Shown piece after piece: positions 53,652 to 61,729 of a DNA stretch of 64,000 bases (position 1 is the first letter of the stretch; each line of letters starts with the position of its first letter). The stretch covers positions 1-64,000 of the forward strand of contig JAIPJY010000028.1 in the NCBI GenBank assembly GCA_021733925.1, read 5' to 3'. The position numbers and the translations under genes were made by a program. This DNA comes from Prosthecobacter sp. GTDB taxonomy: Bacteria; Verrucomicrobiota; Verrucomicrobiia; Verrucomicrobiales; Verrucomicrobiaceae. The notes below the pieces were generated by a model. The model was not told the origin of the DNA and searched no databases. It was given only the letters and a program-made list of their open reading frames with translations.

Positions 53652-56600
53652 ATGCTGAACTCCATTGTCACCTGGGCGCTGAACATGCGCGTGCTCGTTG
53701 TCGCAGCGGCGCTGGCACTGCTGCTGGTCGGAATTAATGCGACGAAAAACGCACCGCTGGATGTGTTTCCTGAATTTGCGCCGCCACAGGTGGAGGTGCA
53801 GACGGAGGCCCCGGGGCTTTCCACAGAGGAGGTCGATGCGCTGGTCACCGTGCCGCTGGAAAACTCGCTCAACGGTCTGCCGTTTCTCAAAACGCTGCGC
53901 TCCAAATCGGTTCTGGGCTTGTCCTCGGTGGTGATGATCTTTGATACAGGCACCGACATCCTCAAGGCGAGGCAGCTTGTGCAGGAAAGACTGAATCTCG
54001 CCCAGACCCAGCTGCCCGCCGTGGTGAAGCCGCCGGTGCTCATGTCTCCGCATTCGTCGCTGAGCCGTGTGCTGAAAGTGGGGCTGACGTCGAAGACCTT
54101 GTCGCAGATGGAATTGAGCGAACTGGCGCGCTGGATGATCCGTCCGCGCCTTATGTCCGTGAGTGGCGTCGCCAATGTCGCGATCTGGGGACAGCGCGAC
54201 AAACAATACCAGGTGCTCGTCGATCCCCAGCGCCTGCGTGCCGCTGGTGTGACACTGGATGCGATCACCAAAGCCGCAGGTGATGCCGCATTGATCAGCG
54301 CTGGCGGATTCATCGACACTCCGAATCAGCGGCTCAGCGTGGCGCAACTGGCCTTGATCGTCACGCCGGAGGATCTGGCTCGCACCGTGGTGGAGTTTCG
54401 CAATGGCGCACCGATCCGTCTTGGTGATGTCGCCGAGGTGAAGATCGGACATCCGGCGCCGATTGGAGATGGTGTCATCAATGATGGTCCGGGCATCCTG
54501 CTCATCGTCGAAAAGCAGCCTTGGGGCAATACGCTGGATGTAACTAATGGTGTCGAAAAGATGCTGGAGGAGCTGAAGCCCGGGCTGTCTGGCGTGGAGA
54601 TGGACAGCACCATCTTCCGGCCTGCCACGTTCATTCAGCTTTCCATGGATCACCTCACCGAGGCGCTGTGGCTCGGCTGTCTGCTGGTGGTCATCGTGCT
54701 CGCGCTGTTCCTTGGCGACTGGCGCACCACGGTCATCAGCCTCACGGCCATCCCGCTCTCGCTGGCCATTGCGCTGCTCTTTCTGGCATGGCGTGGTGAA
54801 ACGATCAACACCATGGTCCTCGCGGGTCTGATCATCGCGCTAGGAGAGGTGGTGGATGATGCGATCATCGATGTGGAAAACATCCTGCGTCGCCTGCGCC
54901 AGAACGCTGCGCTCACCGTGCAGAAGTCGAAGCTGCGGGTGGTGCTTGACGCTTCGTTGGAAGTGCGCAGCGCGGTTGTTTATGCCAGCGTCATCATTGT
55001 GCTGGTGTTTATCCCGGTGTTTTTCCTTCCGGGCCTTGCTGGAACGTTTTTCAGGCCGCTGGCATTGTCCTACATTCTCGCCATCAGTGCTTCACTTGTC
55101 GTGGCGCTGACGGTGACACCCGCGCTGAGTTTGATGCTGCTGCGCGTGAATGATGGTCATCATCGCGATGCGTTTGTCGCTCGCGGACTCAAGGCCGCCT
55201 ACCGTGCCGTTCTGCCGGTCTTTGCGCGCAGCCCATGGCTGGCGCTGCTCATTCTGACAGGTGCCTTTGCCGTCACCGGATTCATCTGGCACACGCAGCT
55301 CAAGGAGGAATTTCTGCCGAACTTCAAGGAGCGTGACTTTCTCATGCACTGGCTGGAAAAACCAGGTGCTTCTGTCGAGGCGAGCACGCGCATCACCATT
55401 GCCGCCAGCAAGGACCTGCGCGCGATTCCCGGCGTGCGCAATCTCGGCGCGCACATCGGTCGTGCGGAGGTCGCGGATGAAGTGGTCGGCCCGGACTTCA
55501 CAGAGCTGTGGATCAGCCTCGATCCCAGCGTCGATTACGATGAAACGATCCACAAGGCGCAGGCGGTGGTGGACGGGTATCCGGGGCTTACGCGCGACCT
55601 GCTCACCTTTCTGCGGGAACGTGTGAAGGAAGTGCTCACTGGAGCAAGCGCCAGCATCGTCGTGCGCATTTTCGGCCCGGATCTCGATGTGCTGCGTGAT
55701 CGTGCGGCGGCTGTCGGCGCCACCCTGAAGGATGTGGAGGGGGTGAGCGCCCTGAAGGTGGAATCCCTCACGCTGGTGCCGCAGATCACCGTCAAGCTGC
55801 GTCCCGAATCCGCCGCACTGCATGGCCTCACGGCTGGCATGGTGCGCCAGGCGGTGACCACGCTCATCAGCGGGAGAAAAGTGGGCGAAGTATTCCAGGA
55901 TCAACGCGTGCACGATGTCACGGTCTGGTGCCTGCCCGCCGTGCGCGCTGATTACACCACATTGCGCGAGCTGCTTATCGAAACACCTGCCGGTGGTCAT
56001 GTGCGCCTCGCCGATGTGGCCGATCTCGCCATCGTGCCCACGCCAAACGCGATCAAGCGTGAAGGGGCCTCACGCCGCATCGACGTGACCTGCAACGTCA
56101 CTGGCCGTGCTTTGGGAGAGGTCGCACGCGAGATCGAGGAACGTGTCGGCAAAGTCCAGTTCGCCGCAGGCTATCATCCTGAAATTCTCGGCGAATGGGC
56201 CGAACGCCAGGCGGCGCAGAGTCAACTCGGCTGGCTCGCACTGGCCTCATTTGGTGGAATTCTCGTCCTGCTGCTCGCTGATTTTCAATCGCCACGTCTG
56301 GTGGTGCTGATTACGCTGACGCTGCCCTTTGCACTCATCGGTGGTGTCATGGCGGCGTGGTTGGGAGGTGGCGTGCTGTCACTTGGTTCGCTGGTTGGTT
56401 TTGTGACGGTCCTCGGCATCGCCGCGCGCAATGGCATCCTGCTTGTCAGTCACTACCGCCATTTGCAGACCGACGAAGGCCGCAGTTTCGGACTGGATCT
56501 CGTCTTGGAAGGAAGCGCTGAGCGACTTGTCCCCATCCTCATGACCGCCTCCACCGCCGCGCTCGCGCTGCTGCCGCTCGTGCTCAAAGGCAATGTGCCG

Positions 56601-56738
56601 GGCAATGAAATCGAACGGCCGATGGCGCTCGTCATCCTCGGCGGGCTCGTGACCAGCACGCTGCTGAATTTATTTCTCCTGCCAGCCTTGTATGTGCGGT
56701 TTGGCAAAGTATCGGGCAGTGTGCAAAAGACAGTATGA
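53652..56738 (+). CDS. CzcA/CusA-like RND efflux pump, variant HME signature
   Basis: 1028 residues with the RND fold: a first [24 protein letters not shown] periplasmic segment, two large loops, and 12 TM helices. In HME pumps TM4 has DFGxxVDxxxxxxEN, used for proton coupling. Here it reads [15 protein letters not shown], so the first Asp is Ala while the later Asp and Glu remain. This variant group exists in several phyla, so coupling is probably carried by other acidic residues. The substrate may differ from classical Co/Zn/Cd or Cu. The 3' end overlaps the next gene's start (ATGA). Confidence 0.88.
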   Translation: MLNSIVTWALNMRVLVVAAALALLLVGINATKNAPLDVFPEFAPPQVEVQTEAPGLSTEEVDALVTVPLENSLNGLPFLKTLRSKSVLGLSSVVMIFDTGTDILKARQLVQERLNLAQTQLPAVVKPPVLMSPHSSLSRVLKVGLTSKTLSQMELSELARWMIRPRLMSVSGVANVAIWGQRDKQYQVLVDPQRLRAAGVTLDAITKAAGDAALISAGGFIDTPNQRLSVAQLALIVTPEDLARTVVEFRNGAPIRLGDVAEVKIGHPAPIGDGVINDGPGILLIVEKQPWGNTLDVTNGVEKMLEELKPGLSGVEMDSTIFRPATFIQLSMDHLTEALWLGCLLVVIVLALFLGDWRTTVISLTAIPLSLAIALLFLAWRGETINTMVLAGLIIALGEVVDDAIIDVENILRRLRQNAALTVQKSKLRVVLDASLEVRSAVVYASVIIVLVFIPVFFLPGLAGTFFRPLALSYILAISASLVVALTVTPALSLMLLRVNDGHHRDAFVARGLKAAYRAVLPVFARSPWLALLILTGAFAVTGFIWHTQLKEEFLPNFKERDFLMHWLEKPGASVEASTRITIAASKDLRAIPGVRNLGAHIGRAEVADEVVGPDFTELWISLDPSVDYDETIHKAQAVVDGYPGLTRDLLTFLRERVKEVLTGASASIVVRIFGPDLDVLRDRAAAVGATLKDVEGVSALKVESLTLVPQITVKLRPESAALHGLTAGMVRQAVTTLISGRKVGEVFQDQRVHDVTVWCLPAVRADYTTLRELLIETPAGGHVRLADVADLAIVPTPNAIKREGASRRIDVTCNVTGRALGEVAREIEERVGKVQFAAGYHPEILGEWAERQAAQSQLGWLALASFGGILVLLLADFQSPRLVVLITLTLPFALIGGVMAAWLGGGVLSLGSLVGFVTVLGIAARNGILLVSHYRHLQTDEGRSFGLDLVLEGSAERLVPILMTASTAALALLPLVLKGNVPGNEIERPMALVILGGLVTSTLLNLFLLPALYVRFGKVSGSVQKTV

Positions 56739-57919
56739 GCGATTCTAAAGCTCCATCCCTTCGTCCACGCCTGCCTGCCACCGTTTGGGCGCTGGGATGG
56801 GTGAGCTTTTTCACGGATGTCTCCACCGAGATGGTGTACCCGCTGCTGCCGGTGTTTCTCACGACCGTGCTGGGTGCCAGCATGGCGTTTGTGGGATTGG
56901 TCGAGGGCATCGCGGAGTCCACGGCGAGCCTGCTGAAAATCGCCAGCGGCTGGTGGTCGGACCGGGTGCGAAAGCGCAAGCCGCTCATGATTGCGGGCTA
57001 CGGCCTCAGTGCTCTCACTCGGCCGTTGATCGCCATTGCCGCCACAGGTGGGCAGGTGCTGGGCGCACGCTTCATCGACCGCATCGGCAAAGGCATCCGT
57101 ACTTCGCCGCGCGATGCCTTGCTGGCGGCCTCGGTGCCAGCGGAACAACGCGGTGCGGCCTTTGGCGTGCAGCGCGCCATGGACAACGCGGGGGCGGTGT
57201 TCGGCCCCCTGATTGCGTGGATCATGCTCCAATGGTTTACCAGCGATTACCGTGTGCTGTTCTGGATCGCAGTGATTCCCATGGTGGGAGCGATGGGCTG
57301 CCTGATTTTTGGCGCACGGGATCAGGTGCAGCCTGCAACACCGGCAGCAGACAAGCCCCTGGTTCCCTTCAACATCACGCCCGGCTTTAAGAGCTATCTC
57401 GGTGCGGTGCTGTTGTTCACGCTTGGAAATTCAAGCGACGCCTTTCTGCTGCTGCGGGCGCAGGCGGTGGGCATCCCCGTCAGCAGCCTGCCACTGCTGT
57501 GGCTGGCGCTCAGTCTGGTGAAGTCGGTCAGCAGCTATCCTGCTGGCGTGCTGAGTGATCGCATCGGCCGTCGTGGACTCATCATTGGTGGCTGGTGCGT
57601 GTATGCGCTGGTGTATGTCGGTTTCGGTCTTGCGAACCAGCCTTGGCACATCTGGGCCTTGTTTATCGCCTACGGTTTGTTTTACGGCATGACGGAATCG
57701 ACGGAGCGTGCGCTCGTGGCTGATTTTTATCCCGACGCCCAGCGTGGCCGGGCTTTTGGCAGCTTTAATTTCATCACCGGAATTGGTGCTTTGCCAGCGA
57801 GCCTGCTCATGGGCTGGCTATGGACGGCTTTTGGGCCTCTCGTTGCCTTTGGCTCGGGAGGGGCGCTCGCCTTATGTGCGGTGATCTGGTTTGGGTTCAA
57901 AGTCCCGCCCGCACGATGA
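56735..57919 (+). CDS. MFS transporter
   Basis: 394 residues, about 12 TM helices. [21 protein letters not shown] and [22 protein letters not shown] (TM2-3 loop motif) are visible, and a second conserved [16 protein letters not shown] loop separates the later helices. [14 protein letters not shown] is typical of the MFS group that includes many uncharacterised transporters in metal-resistance clusters. It overlaps the RND pump stop by 4 bp, so it belongs to the same operon. The substrate is not known; efflux of the same class of ion is a reasonable guess. Confidence 0.85.
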   Translation: MSDSKAPSLRPRLPATVWALGWVSFFTDVSTEMVYPLLPVFLTTVLGASMAFVGLVEGIAESTASLLKIASGWWSDRVRKRKPLMIAGYGLSALTRPLIAIAATGGQVLGARFIDRIGKGIRTSPRDALLAASVPAEQRGAAFGVQRAMDNAGAVFGPLIAWIMLQWFTSDYRVLFWIAVIPMVGAMGCLIFGARDQVQPATPAADKPLVPFNITPGFKSYLGAVLLFTLGNSSDAFLLLRAQAVGIPVSSLPLLWLALSLVKSVSSYPAGVLSDRIGRRGLIIGGWCVYALVYVGFGLANQPWHIWALFIAYGLFYGMTESTERALVADFYPDAQRGRAFGSFNFITGIGALPASLLMGWLWTAFGPLVAFGSGGALALCAVIWFGFKVPPAR

Positions 57920-57926
57920 AAACAAA

Positions 57927-57951
57927 GCGGCGTCTGGATCTCAGACGCCGC
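57927..57951 (-). terminator. Terminator between convergent genes
   Basis: GCGGCGTCTG (57927-57936) and CAGACGCCGC (57942-57951) form a perfect 10-bp stem with a 5-base loop. Read on the minus strand, the stem is followed by TTTGTTTTC, which is the expected U-rich tail for the metal-sensing/lipoprotein operon. On the plus strand no T-run follows, so a role for the MFS gene is weaker. Confidence 0.72.
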
Positions 57952-57975
57952 CTCCATGAATGACACGATCACGAA

Positions 57976-58305
57976 TCAATGCATCGTGCAATGATGCATG
58001 GTGCCACCACAGGTCTTGCAGGAGTGTTCAGGCAATTCGCCCTTTTTGCCCCAGGCGACGAGCTTGGTCTGACAATCCGGGCAGCTCATGTGGCTGGAGG
58101 AGCGGAGTGTGACGATGCCTTTGTCACCAGCAGCCGAGGTGACGGAGGGGGATTTGAACGTGACGGTGTGGCATTTGCTGCATGTCACCGCGCTGGTGGG
58201 GCTGTAGCTTGCGGGCTTGGCGGAAGTGGCCTGACAGGAGACGAGAGCCAGGGCGCTGATGGCCATGAGTCCTGTGATGATGGATTTGATGAGTTTCGTT
58301 TTCAT
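57976..58305 (-). CDS. Small Cys/His-rich lipoprotein with CxxCH motif
   Basis: 109 residues. Lipobox ALVSC with lipid-anchor Cys24. It has three CxxC pairs: C42-S-K-C45-H46 (also a heme c-type motif), C75-P-D-C78 and C96-K-T-C99, plus Cys106 and several His near the end (MHHCTMH). This pattern suits a zinc- or copper-binding ribbon or a small cytochrome; one CxxCH cannot decide. It is the last gene downstream of the sigma-factor module, 112 bp from its end, and before the minus-strand terminator. Probably a periplasmic metal-binding or sequestering protein. Not a family I recognise. Confidence 0.7.
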   Translation of the reverse strand: MKTKLIKSIITGLMAISALALVSCQATSAKPASYSPTSAVTCSKCHTVTFKSPSVTSAAGDKGIVTLRSSSHMSCPDCQTKLVAWGKKGELPEHSCKTCGGTMHHCTMH

Positions 58306-58417
58306 GATGTGGTTGTCTTGATGGTTGATGAAGCATCTGCTTCAACGACGACAAACCCCGCTGCTTTGGCAAACCCTTGTGGTGCGCAAGGCGGGCGCAC
58401 TGCATGCCAATGCAGAG

Positions 58418-58990
58418 TCAGTCAGCCTGTGAACCGCCGAGCGCTGCACGCAACATCTGGCGGGCACGGTAGATGCGTGTTTCCACGGCTTTAGCACTGC
58501 AGCCTGCGGCGTTGGCTATTTCAGCGTAGCTCATGTCCTGATAGGTGAAAAGCAGCATGGCCTCGCGCAGATCTGTAGGCAGTGCGGCGAGTGCAGCCTC
58601 TACGCGCTGCATCTGCTCGCTGCGTTCCATCTGCTCATCCGGGCCGGGCTGTGCATCCACGCTCTCGGGCACATGATCGTCCTCGTTGTCGATGGACACT
58701 GTGGGATGTCGCTGCTTCCAGCGTGCATGATTGCGCGCTAAATTGGCGGCGATGCGGAACAGATAGGTGGGAAACGGCGCGGTGGGACGGTAGCGGGCGC
58801 GGCTTTGATACAGCTTCACAAAGGTTTCCTGCGTGAGGTCGGTGGCTGCGGCGGCGTTGCCGGTCATGCGCAGGAGAAAAGCAGCCACCTTGTCTTTCCA
58901 GCATTCCATCAAACTGTTCAGCGCCAGATCATCGCCGGCGGCGAGTCTCTGCATGGCGGCAATGTCGGCGTCGGGAGGCGTGTCGGACAT
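58418..58990 (-). CDS. ECF-type RNA polymerase sigma factor (CnrH-like)
   Basis: 190 residues. Region 2 is visible in TDLTQETFVKLYQSRARY and TYLFRIAANLARNHAR; region 4 in LPTDLREAMLLFTYQDMSYAEIANAAGCSAKAVETRIYRARQMLR. ECF factors direct transcription of a small regulon and are held by an anti-sigma. The two upstream genes on the same strand encode a membrane anti-sigma-like protein and a CnrX-like sensor, so this sigma is probably freed in response to a metal. It starts 9 bp after the sensor gene. Confidence 0.9.
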   Translation of the reverse strand: MSDTPPDADIAAMQRLAAGDDLALNSLMECWKDKVAAFLLRMTGNAAAATDLTQETFVKLYQSRARYRPTAPFPTYLFRIAANLARNHARWKQRHPTVSIDNEDDHVPESVDAQPGPDEQMERSEQMQRVEAALAALPTDLREAMLLFTYQDMSYAEIANAAGCSAKAVETRIYRARQMLRAALGGSQAD

Positions 58991-58999
58991 GCGCGTGAA

Positions 59000-59494
59000 T
59001 CAGTGGGATGCATGGGATGCCGCCGCCGGAGAATGGGCTGGCCCAAGCACATGGGGCAGCACGACCTTCAAGTAGCTGTCCGCCTGCTCCGGTGCCATGC
59101 AGGCGGCGGTGTCATAGACATGCTGCATCATGGCCTGCTGACATTCCAAAGTAAGATCGGCACGTTCGCGCATGAGTTTCAAGACATCCCCTGACACCGT
59201 ACGGCTGCGTGAGGAGGACTCCATCAGCACCTGATCAGAACTTTGCACACGCTTGCACAGCTCCGCGCATCTGGGCTGGTAGGCCAGGTGCAGCGCCCGC
59301 ACCTTTTCAAACTGTGCGTCAGTGAGATGCAGCGAGAGCCGCAGCCATTGGAGCTCGGGAAGCAGGCTGTCGTTTTCGACCGGCATTTGTGTCGCGTCGG
59401 TACAGGCGCAGGGCCTCAGCATTTGTTGCGAGCCAAAGTACATGCCAACCCCGAGCAGAACAGCGACGATGAGGATGATCAATCCGTGTTTCAT
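59000..59494 (-). CDS. CnrX-like periplasmic heavy-metal sensor
   Basis: 164 residues. One N-terminal TM helix (about 4-22: LIILIVAVLLGVGMYFG) anchors a periplasmic helical domain. LRLSLHLTDAQFEKVRALHLAY resembles the helical core of CnrX/CzcE/Spy-like proteins, and His, Met and Cys residues (CACTDATQM near the anchor, MMQHVYDTAACM later) could bind metal. It lies between the anti-sigma and sigma genes, in the order of cnrYXH of Cupriavidus. The exact metal ligands cannot be assigned. Start overlaps the upstream stop (ATGA). Confidence 0.72.
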   Translation of the reverse strand: MKHGLIILIVAVLLGVGMYFGSQQMLRPCACTDATQMPVENDSLLPELQWLRLSLHLTDAQFEKVRALHLAYQPRCAELCKRVQSSDQVLMESSSRSRTVSGDVLKLMRERADLTLECQQAMMQHVYDTAACMAPEQADSYLKVVLPHVLGPAHSPAAASHASH

Positions 59495-59814
59495 GGCGAT
59501 ACTTCGTGTTCCATCTGCAGCATGGGGTTGATGGATTCGACATAGGCCAGTTCACCCTGAACTTGGAAGGACTCACGGTGTTGGACCCAGCCGAAACTGC
59601 CACCCAGCAGCATGCAGATGGCAATGGTGGCAAAAGCAGGCGCAGGCCGTGCCAGTGCGCCCATCCATGCATGCCAGGCCTGTGACAGCGCTGTGCTGAG
59701 AGATGTAGCCTCCTCCGCCTCAATGCGCGCCCAGACTTCCCGTGTGAAGGCGCAGGGGAGAGAAATGGGCGCGGGAGTTTCGCGGAGGAGCTGGTGCAGT
59801 TGATCGTCGTTCAT
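59491..59814 (-). CDS. CnrY-like membrane anti-sigma factor
   Basis: 107 residues. A cytoplasmic N-terminal segment (LPCAFTREVWARIEAEEA, short helices) is followed by one TM helix (about 60-80: PAPAFATIAICMLLGGSFGW) and a ~27-residue periplasmic tail. This is the size and layout of CnrY, which sequesters the ECF sigma at the membrane. It is first in the minus-strand operon: anti-sigma, sensor, sigma, lipoprotein. Sequence similarity is weak, so the role is supported mostly by architecture and order. Confidence 0.62.
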   Translation of the reverse strand: MNDDQLHQLLRETPAPISLPCAFTREVWARIEAEEATSLSTALSQAWHAWMGALARPAPAFATIAICMLLGGSFGWVQHRESFQVQGELAYVESINPMLQMEHEVSP

Positions 59815-59840
59815 GGGCTCAAAAGTGGGGGCTTGGCGGA

Positions 59841-59846
59841 ATTATA
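59841..59846 (-). promoter_or_regulatory. Candidate -10 element in the divergent region upstream of the anti-sigma gene
   Basis: TATAAT on the minus strand is 27 bp upstream of the anti-sigma start codon. No good -35 is seen at 16-18 bp, which would suit activator- or ECF-dependent control. The surrounding 193-bp spacer (59815-60007) also serves the plus-strand Cys-rich gene. Confidence 0.35.
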
Positions 59847-60007
59847 CGCTAACAAGAAAGTGGTACCATGTTTAACACCATGGATCGCCCAAACCCTCGG
59901 GAATACTGTTTTGAAGATTTTTTGAGGGTTTGCGCGGATTGAAGTGTTAGGCTTTGTACAGCCAATTAGTTTACCTTACTGGCCCGTTTCCATCACCACT
60001 TCCCCCC

Positions 60008-60376
60008 ATGAACGCCCGTTTGCTCAGAGCCATGCTCGTTACCACACTGGGTGTGGTGCATTTGCTCGGTGGCATGACTTCCCGCAGCGCTGGAGCGCCG
60101 CAGGTGGAAGCACCGGCTTGTGGGATGGCGTGCTGCGTGAAAGATGTGTGCGAATGCCAGCCGGAGGTGACCGACGGGCCTTCGCGGCAAGTCCCGCTGA
60201 CTCCTGTGGGGCCAAAGCTTGAAACCAAGTTTGTGCCCATGCTGCTCACGATTCTTCCAGCCCCGGAGGTTGGTGGTACGCCGCCCGCCGTCCTGTCAGC
60301 TTCAGCTGATATGACGCGAATTGGCGAGGTTCGCGCGACGCCAATGTTCCGGCTGCATTGCGCCCTGCTCATGTGA
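60008..60376 (+). CDS. Small Cys-rich exported protein upstream of the Cus-like set
   Basis: 122 residues from ATG 60008. A hydrophobic N-terminus (RLLRAMLVTTLGVVHLLGGMT) is a likely signal peptide or anchor. After it comes a dense Cys cluster CGMACCVKDVCEC (Cys38, 42, 43, 48, 50), well suited to bind a soft metal such as Cu+. The remainder is Pro-rich without recognisable domain. It is divergent from the sigma/anti-sigma operon and lies 83 bp before a TolC/CusB/CusA-like set. A metal-sequestering or sensing protein is likely. Confidence 0.6.
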   Translation: MNARLLRAMLVTTLGVVHLLGGMTSRSAGAPQVEAPACGMACCVKDVCECQPEVTDGPSRQVPLTPVGPKLETKFVPMLLTILPAPEVGGTPPAVLSASADMTRIGEVRATPMFRLHCALLM

Positions 60377-60459
60377 AGAGGCTTGTTCCTGACAGTTGAG
60401 GTGTGTCCACGTGTCGTGGCCATCACATTGCTAGAACGAATCCTTTTCCATGAGAACCT

Positions 60460-61725
60460 ATGTACCTTTTCAAAACAACAGCAGCGCTGGTGCTGGCCCT
60501 GGCGGCGGCGAACGCTGCCGACGGCAGCACGGCAGCCAATACCAATTTCATTCATCGCCTCATTGGTGAGGCGGTGACCAAGCACCCCAAGGTCGGCGCA
60601 GCGGATGCGCGGACGCAGGCCGCCGCATCGGCCGCCCGTGGAGTTCGACTGTGGCAGGATCCGCAGGTCGGGCTGGGGATGATGGCGGCCAACAACATGC
60701 GCCGCAGAGTCAGGGGCGACATTCTGGCCAGCATCGACCAACCCTTGCCGCGCCTGAGTTTGTACAAGGCGGAGAAGCGCAAAGCAAACGCGGCCGAACT
60801 GGCGCAGCAGGCCACTCAGCAGCAAACAGCAAATGAACTGGGCCTGTCTGTGGCGCAGGCCGTGCTGGAACTCGCTCTGGCAGATGAAGTGATTCGTCTG
60901 CAGGCGGAGAATCTCGCGTGGCTGGGCACCCTCGTGAAGACCGCCGAAGAGCGTTCCAAGAACCCGAACGCCACAGCCACGGAGACGCTGCGGCTGGAAA
61001 GTGAATTCGCCGTGCGCGCACAGACACTGGCGAGTGCAAAGCGCCAGCGTGCGCAGTTTGCCACCACGCTGAACCTGCTGCTGGTGCGCCCGCCGGAGGC
61101 ACCATGGGCACCGCTGATGCTGCCTGCGCACGCGGAGGAAATTTTCAATTCGATCGTGCTGAAGGTTCGGCTGGAGCGTGACAATCCGCAGCTCGGCGCC
61201 ATGCGGCATATGGTCGAGGGAGCACAGGCGGAAGCGGATGCAGCGCGGGCGCGAAAGAAGCCGGTGTTTTCGGTGGGCACGCAATACTTCACTTACTCAG
61301 GCGGCTCCATCAATGACTCGATGCTGGTGTTCGGTTTCAAAATGACGCTGCCATGGTTCAACAGCAGGGTTTACAAGGCGGACATTGAGCGTGCGGACCA
61401 TCTGCGTGCTGCCTCGCAGCAGGATTTGGATGCGGAGCAGCGTGAGCTCTACACTCAGCTCACAGCTTTGATCACCGAGGCGAAGAACCAGCAGCAGCTT
61501 GCGGAGGCCTACACTGACGAGGTTCTGCCAAAGTCGGAGCAGGCGATCAAGACATTGCAAAACGCGTGGGTGTCCTCCAAGGCCACACTTCTCGAAGTGT
61601 TGGATGCCCAACGCCTGCTGCTTGATGCGCGGCAGGAACAAAAGCGCGCACTCGCCGCGCGGCACGCCGCATCGTATTCGCTCTCGGCCCTGGTCGGCGG
61701 CCTGACCAAAACTCCAATTCGTTAA
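60460..61725 (+). CDS. TolC-family outer-membrane efflux protein (CusC-like), second set
   Basis: 421 residues. The short hydrophobic N-terminus has a likely Sec signal (MYLFKTTAALVLALAAANA), without lipobox, unlike the copy at 51321. Two OEP coiled-coil parts are visible (LIGEAVTKHPKVGAADARTQ, and DAARARKKPVFSVGTQY). The last helices contain TLLEVLDAQRLLLDARQEQ, a typical TolC-family motif. The gene lies 4 bp upstream of the adaptor gene. It provides the outer-membrane duct of a tripartite pump, probably for a soft metal judging by its partner's HMBD. Confidence 0.85.
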   Translation: MYLFKTTAALVLALAAANAADGSTAANTNFIHRLIGEAVTKHPKVGAADARTQAAASAARGVRLWQDPQVGLGMMAANNMRRRVRGDILASIDQPLPRLSLYKAEKRKANAAELAQQATQQQTANELGLSVAQAVLELALADEVIRLQAENLAWLGTLVKTAEERSKNPNATATETLRLESEFAVRAQTLASAKRQRAQFATTLNLLLVRPPEAPWAPLMLPAHAEEIFNSIVLKVRLERDNPQLGAMRHMVEGAQAEADAARARKKPVFSVGTQYFTYSGGSINDSMLVFGFKMTLPWFNSRVYKADIERADHLRAASQQDLDAEQRELYTQLTALITEAKNQQQLAEAYTDEVLPKSEQAIKTLQNAWVSSKATLLEVLDAQRLLLDARQEQKRALAARHAASYSLSALVGGLTKTPIR

Positions 61726-61729
61726 ACCC

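Noticed and set aside
58329-58344. Hairpin TGAAGC-ATCT-GCTTCA as a terminator between the sigma gene and the lipoprotein gene
   Set aside because: No T-run follows on the minus strand; the better terminator is at 57927-57951.
59971-61284. 437-codon open frame on the minus strand
   Set aside because: Antisense to the Cys-rich gene and the TolC-family gene; no family match and Arg/His/Gln-rich composition of a shadow.
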